Shown: in pieces, positions 57,001 through 63,000 of the stretch
Layout: each line of letters begins with the position of its first letter
Numbering within the stretch: the stretch's first letter is position 1
From: Tridacna crocea
Taxonomy: Eukaryota; Mollusca; Bivalvia; Cardiida; Cardiidae
Direction: 5' to 3'
DNA length: 64,000 bases
NCBI GenBank assembly: GCA_943736015.1
Contig: OX031060.1
Location: 14,707,501-14,771,500, forward strand
The notes under the pieces: generated by a model
Told to the model about the DNA's origin: nothing
Database searches by the model: none
Seen by the model: only the letters and a program-made list of their open reading frames with translations
Program-made: the position numbers and the translations under genes

Positions 57001-60000
57001 AATCAAACATTCCAAATTCATTTCGACATTTACCACATCATCCTGACTTTTAACAATCTTTGGAAAGAAGCCTTGTGAAAACATTGTAGGAAAAGGAGAA
57101 AATGCTGGTAACCAGCATTTTCTCCTTTTCCCACAATGTTTTCTTCCCTTTCTGAAACAAACTTCAGTTTTTTTGTCACATTTAGTTTGTTATCTCGACT
57201 CCTTTCAATTTGGAACAGTCTAAAATTTTGTTCTCTGGTAAAGAGTTAACTCTTCACTGAAAGACGAAATTTTGGATCTGTCCAAATTAATAGCGTTAGC
57301 AGATGACGAATTGAATGAATTTCAAGTTATGATATTTGTCTTTGATAGGGTAGAAACAGTGTAGGAAAGATGAAAATACTGGAAAGTAGTAATTTCTTCT
57401 TTTTTCAGGATATTTTCAAAAGCTTTCTTCCTCAGGGTCATTAAAATTTGGCATTCGGTGAAAGAAGTCAATCTAAATATATCACAATGTTTCAGCCAAT
57501 CAGATGACAATGCTTGGAATTAAGTTTTAACCCTTTACCTGATATGCCAATTTGCGGATCTTCCATTTCAGCAACAAATAAAGATATGATATCAAAAATA
57601 TGGACAAATGAGGATACAAATATCTGATTGAGTGGAAAACATTGTGGGAAAAGGAGAAATTGCTCGTTACGAGCAATTTCTCCTTTTCCAACAATGTTTT
57701 CAGAAGCTGTCTGTTGTTGATACATCAAAATGAGTATCTATGGAGTAAAGGGTTAAGAAAACGTTCTCAATTAGGCCCAAAGTCTTTTGAAGTGTTTTGT
57801 TACTCAGTCATCTGCTGACTAACATAAAATTAACCCTTTACCAGACAACAAAATTTCAGTCCTTTTCAAATTGAAAGCATTTGTAAACTACAATTTCAAT
57901 ATGGCTAAAATGGTGCAACTGTCCATTGATAGGATAGAAAACATTGAGGGTAAAACAGAAAATGCTGGTCACCAGCATTTTCTCCCTTTCTCTCAATGTT
58001 TTCAAATGGCATCTTTGCAAGGGTCATCAAAAGTAGTCAGTGTGTGGTAAAGGGTTAACATGACGAACTGCTACATAAATGCATGAGCCCTTGATGGGAC
58101 TATTTTAGAAGCTGGGTTTCAATTTGAACAAGTTAAGTAGGCAATTCAAGTGATTGGTATTTGGGTATCTCCAGCTTACAGTCATGAAAACATCCATTCT
58201 AGTTACTTGGAAATTAACATTCAAAACTTACTGCTGCAAGGTATGTGGCTTTTCATAATACAGTGAAAATTACCTAATTCAATTTTGGATATCTTGGCTG
58301 GAGGTTCTTCATTAGGGTCATTTTCTACTTTCTGTGGCTGGGAACCATACCATCCTCCCCATCCAGGAAACCAGCGCTGTAACACAGACTTCTCTTCCTG
58401 TCTCATGCTCGTCTCTCCTTGTGTAGGCTGGGGTTCAGGTGAAGGTGTCTATACAGAGTGAAAAAGCCCCAAACATCTCTTGTATATATTAAATCATTAC
58501 CACACAATCCTGACTTTTAACGACCCTGAGAAAGAAGCCTATTAAACACATTGTGGGAAAAGGAGAAAATGCTGGTAACCAGCATTTTCTCCTTTTCCCA
58601 CAATGTTTTCTACCCTTTTCAAAACAGGTTTCAATTTTTCAGCCATATTTATTCTGTTGTCTGGATATACTTTCAATTTGGACAAGTCTAAAATTTTGTT
58701 GTGTGGTAAAAAGTTAATTTTTTACCCCACTGGAAAATTTTAAACTGGTCAGAATTGAAAGCTTTTGCAGATAAAAAAATAAATGTGACTGAAAAGTTAA
58801 AATCTGGTTTCGGAAGGGTTTACCAGCATTTCTCCTTTTTCAACCATGTTTTCTCGAGAGTCCTTTCACAGGTTTGTTAAAAGTCAGGATTGTACGGTAA
58901 AGAGTTAACTAATTACCAGAAAAAACAATTTTAGACTCATCCATACTGAAAGAAGTTGAGACATCATATTAAATGTAGCTGAAACTAAGGGTTATTTTTT
59001 CAAAATGGTTTAAAAAAACACTAGAGCAAGGAGTTGGTCTCATTTTTCCAGTATTTTATCTTTCCAATGTTATTTAAAGAGCATTCTTTTTCATGGATGT
59101 CAAGCACTTGCAGAACGGTTAAATTGCTGAAAAAAATTCCATGATCATTTCTAAATCAATGCATGGGACAGAGTGGATCAAAGGTCAGATTGCCAATTCT
59201 TTGCTTTCTGATCTTGATCTTCTCTATACCCAAATGTTCATCCAGGTAGCCTATGGTTTAATGTTGATGCACTGTTTTCAGTGGGAGAAAAAAAATATTC
59301 ACATCTGCAAAAATACTTATTGGTCCATATATCGTTGTAACCCTTTACCACACAATCCTGACTTAAAACGACTTTATGGGAGAAGGCTTTCAAAAACATT
59401 AAGGGAAAAGGAAAAAATACTGGTAACCTGAATGTTCTCCTTATCCCACAATGTTTTCAACCGTTTAAAAAATATTTTATGCTTCGAGTAACATTAAATT
59501 TTGATGTCTGCAAATGCTTTCAATTTGGACAAGTCAAAGATTTTGTTGTGTGGTAAAGAAATAAATGTATAAATACTGTATTTAATTCTTTACCACACAA
59601 TCCCGACTTTTAAGGACTCTGAGAAATCAATGTGGGAAAAGGAGAAAATACATGTTACCAGCATTTTCTCCCTTTCCCACAATATTTTCTACCCTTTCCA
59701 ATTTAAAATTCAATTTTTGATTCACATTTATTTTGCTGTCTGCAAATGCTTTCAATTTGGACTAGTCCAAAATTTTGTCATTTGGTAAAGAGTTAAAAGT
59801 CGCTAGAAGCAATCTAACCTTTGAGAAATATCCTTCAGTCTTCAGCTTTTTGTAGACAACATCTCTCAGTATCTTCAATTCATCAAAACTCATCTCTTCT
59901 TCTATCCTCTTCTGTTGATTCTTTAGGACAAAAATGAAAAATCAAATCATGCTTATTTTAGCTAATTACCTGTATTAATTAAATATTTTGCTTCAGAAGA

Positions 60001-63000
60001 TTTCAAAGCAACCTTCTTAAAAAAGACATAATCAACCTAACTTAACCGATTAGCACACAATCCCTACTTTTGACTGAGAAAGAAGCCTTTGGAAAAAAAT
60101 TGTGGGAAAAGGAGAAGATGTTGGTTCACAAAACAAATTTCAAAATTTTGGTCATTTTTTTTTTATTACCTACAGATGCTTTTGAAGCCACTTATAATAG
60201 TTCTCTACTAATGTTGAGTTTAATCCTTTACCAAACAATTCCTGGTTTTAATGACTCTAAGAAGGATGGCTTTTGAAAACATTGTGGGAAAAAGGAGAAA
60301 ATGCTGGTTACCATTACCAGCATTTTCTCTTTTTCCAACAATTTTTTCAAACGGCTTCTTTCTCCAGGGATTGTCTGGGAAAGGGTTAAGAAAAAAAGGG
60401 AAAAAATAAGATAGCGATCATATCAAATCTGTTACCTTCATGTCCACTGTAAGGACTTCCTGTTTAAGATGTGCTGTGTAATTCTTTATATACAATACAT
60501 TATCTTTCACTCTCTGCATGAGAAATGATTTAGTCCTTCTTTTGTTGTAATCTTGTATGCTGAACATATGGACATTTATGGCAAACTTCCACCATCTCTT
60601 GGCACTTGAATATGAGAAAGAAATATAGACTTGAATCCACATATCATTCACTTAACAAGAGCGGCAAACTGTCGCAAGATACGCCCGTCTTACCCCAAGT
60701 TGTAAAGCTGGGGCATGCACCAGACTAAATTCAAGTATGAAAAACAACAAAGGGCAGTAACTCAAAAATTAAGCGAGCAAGAGTTATGATTCCTGTGCAC
60801 TGCACTCCCCCTTGATGAGATCTATCCACCCATGAAATTTCATAACCCTAGCTAGTATAGTTTTGGAGATATTCACCAGACAAAAATCAAGTATGAAAAA
60901 CAACAAAGGGCAATAACTCAAAAATTAAGCAAGCAAGAGTTATGATTCCTATGCATTGCACTCCCCCTTGATGAGATCTATCCACCCATGAAATTTCATA
61001 ACCCTAGCTAGTATAGTTTTGGAATATGCTCCGGACAAAAATCAAGTATGAAAAACGACAAAGGGCAATAACTCAAAAATTAAGCAAGCAAGAGTTATGA
61101 TTTCTGTGCACTGCACTCCCCCTTGATAAGATCTATCCACCCATGAAATTTCATAACCCTAGGTAGTATAGTTTTGGAGATATTCACCAGACAAAATTCA
61201 AGTATGAAAAAAGGACAAAGGGCAATAACTCAAAAATTAAACAAGCAAGAGTTATGGTTCCTGTGCACTGCACTCCCCCTTAGTGAGATCTATTCACCCA
61301 AGAAATTTCATAACCCTAGCTAGTATAGTTTTGGAGATATGCTCCGGACAAAATTCAAGTATGAAAAATGACAAAGGGCAATAACTCAAAAATTAAGCAA
61401 GCAAGAGTTATGGTTCCTGTGCACTGCACTCCCCCTTGGTGAGATCTATCCACCCAAGAAATTTCATAACCCTAGCTTGTATAGTTTTGGAGATATGCTC
61501 CGGACAAAATTCAAGTATGAAAAACGACAAAGGGCAATAACTCAAAAAAATTAAGCAAGCAAGAGTTATGGTTCCTGTGCACTGCACTCCCCCTTGATGA
61601 GATCTATCCACCCATGAAATTTCATAACCCTAGGTAGAATAGTTTTGGAGATATGCTTCGGACAAAGAACTGGACGCGGCCCGCCCGCCTGGACGCCCGC
61701 CCGTCACGGACGTATAAAAAGGAATTAGCCTGCTATTTTTAGTGAAAATGAAGACAAATTTTAAACAAATGCACCAATTTGGAGAAAACGCTTTTGAAAA
61801 CAATATGTCAAAGGGAGAAATTATTAAATTTATATTTAAGCTACAATATTTTTTTTTAATTTATTTGTATATTCATTCTAAACTATACAACTCTACAACA
61901 CAACTGAAACTTTTAACCATTCTAACAAAGCTGGTTTTCAGAAAAATATTAGGAAAATTAGAAAATACTGGTAACAAGCATTTTCTTCATTTCCCACATG
62001 TTTTCAACCTGATTTAAAATAAATTCCATCATTTGAGCCACATTTTAATTGTTGTCTGAAATTGCTTTGAATTTGGACAAGTCAGACTTTCGTTGTTTGG
62101 AAAGGTGTAAATTTAGGTTGATGATCCATATTTCACAGATAAATTATACGAGTAAGGTGTCACATTTTAAGTCACTCTTTTTGGTAAGTTATCAGTAAGT
62201 AATGACAGATAATAAGTTTTGATAATTCATGGTTACAACCAGTGAAATCAACAGTAACTGTTTCTGTAACTCTTCAATTGAAGACTGAAAAAGTAGTTCC
62301 TGCAGACTAGTTAATCATGTAAACATGTACCATTCAATCAGACAAATAAATGATGTTGTTTATGCACATTTATCATACATTTTTTCTAGCTTTATATTGT
62401 CATGCACTGTAGGTGGGGGAGTATGCCACTGGGAATTACTACAAACAAATGTACTGGAATTTGATGAAAGAGCCCCCGAAAAAGGTGTTAGAAGCACAAA
62501 TTAAATAAACTATTTCTTTTTTTCCAATAAAAGATTGAAAATTTATTTCATCTGGTGCACATCATTGGTAATATCTTCACTCATGGCTGCAAAACTCTTG
62601 CTAGCTGGAATAAATTTTGATCTTTGAATGAAAAAAAAAAAAGACCCAAATATCCTCTATATAACACCTTCGGGACAGGTAGAATTTAAGACAAACATCC
62701 AGCCAAAACTTCAGAGGATGAGTAGAAAACATTATGGGAAAAAGTGAAAATGCTAATAACCAGCACTTTCTCCTTTTCCCACAATGTTTTCTAAAGGCTT
62801 CTTTGGGTCTTCAAAAGTAAGGATTGTATGGTAATTGGTTAAAGGGTTGAAATTATAGTAAACTGCACTTACTTGTTTTTTACTGGACAGGTTGGACGCC
62901 ATCGAATATATTTTCTTCTCTGTCTGTACTTTGAAAACTCTCTCAGTATCATAAACATATTTCTATACTGCTGTTCACTTAATGAAAAAGCCATCCCTTC

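Noticed and set aside
56593-57084. Single 163-residue minus-strand protein
   Set aside because: Only 56793-56939 matches VPS13D; the rest is intron and a MITE end read through in frame.
160-62017. Dozens of small ORFs with IVGKGENAGNQHFLLFPQCF-like peptides
   Set aside because: They are frames read through the MITE palindrome on either strand. The same peptide recurs wherever the element occurs, without a conserved start or stop.
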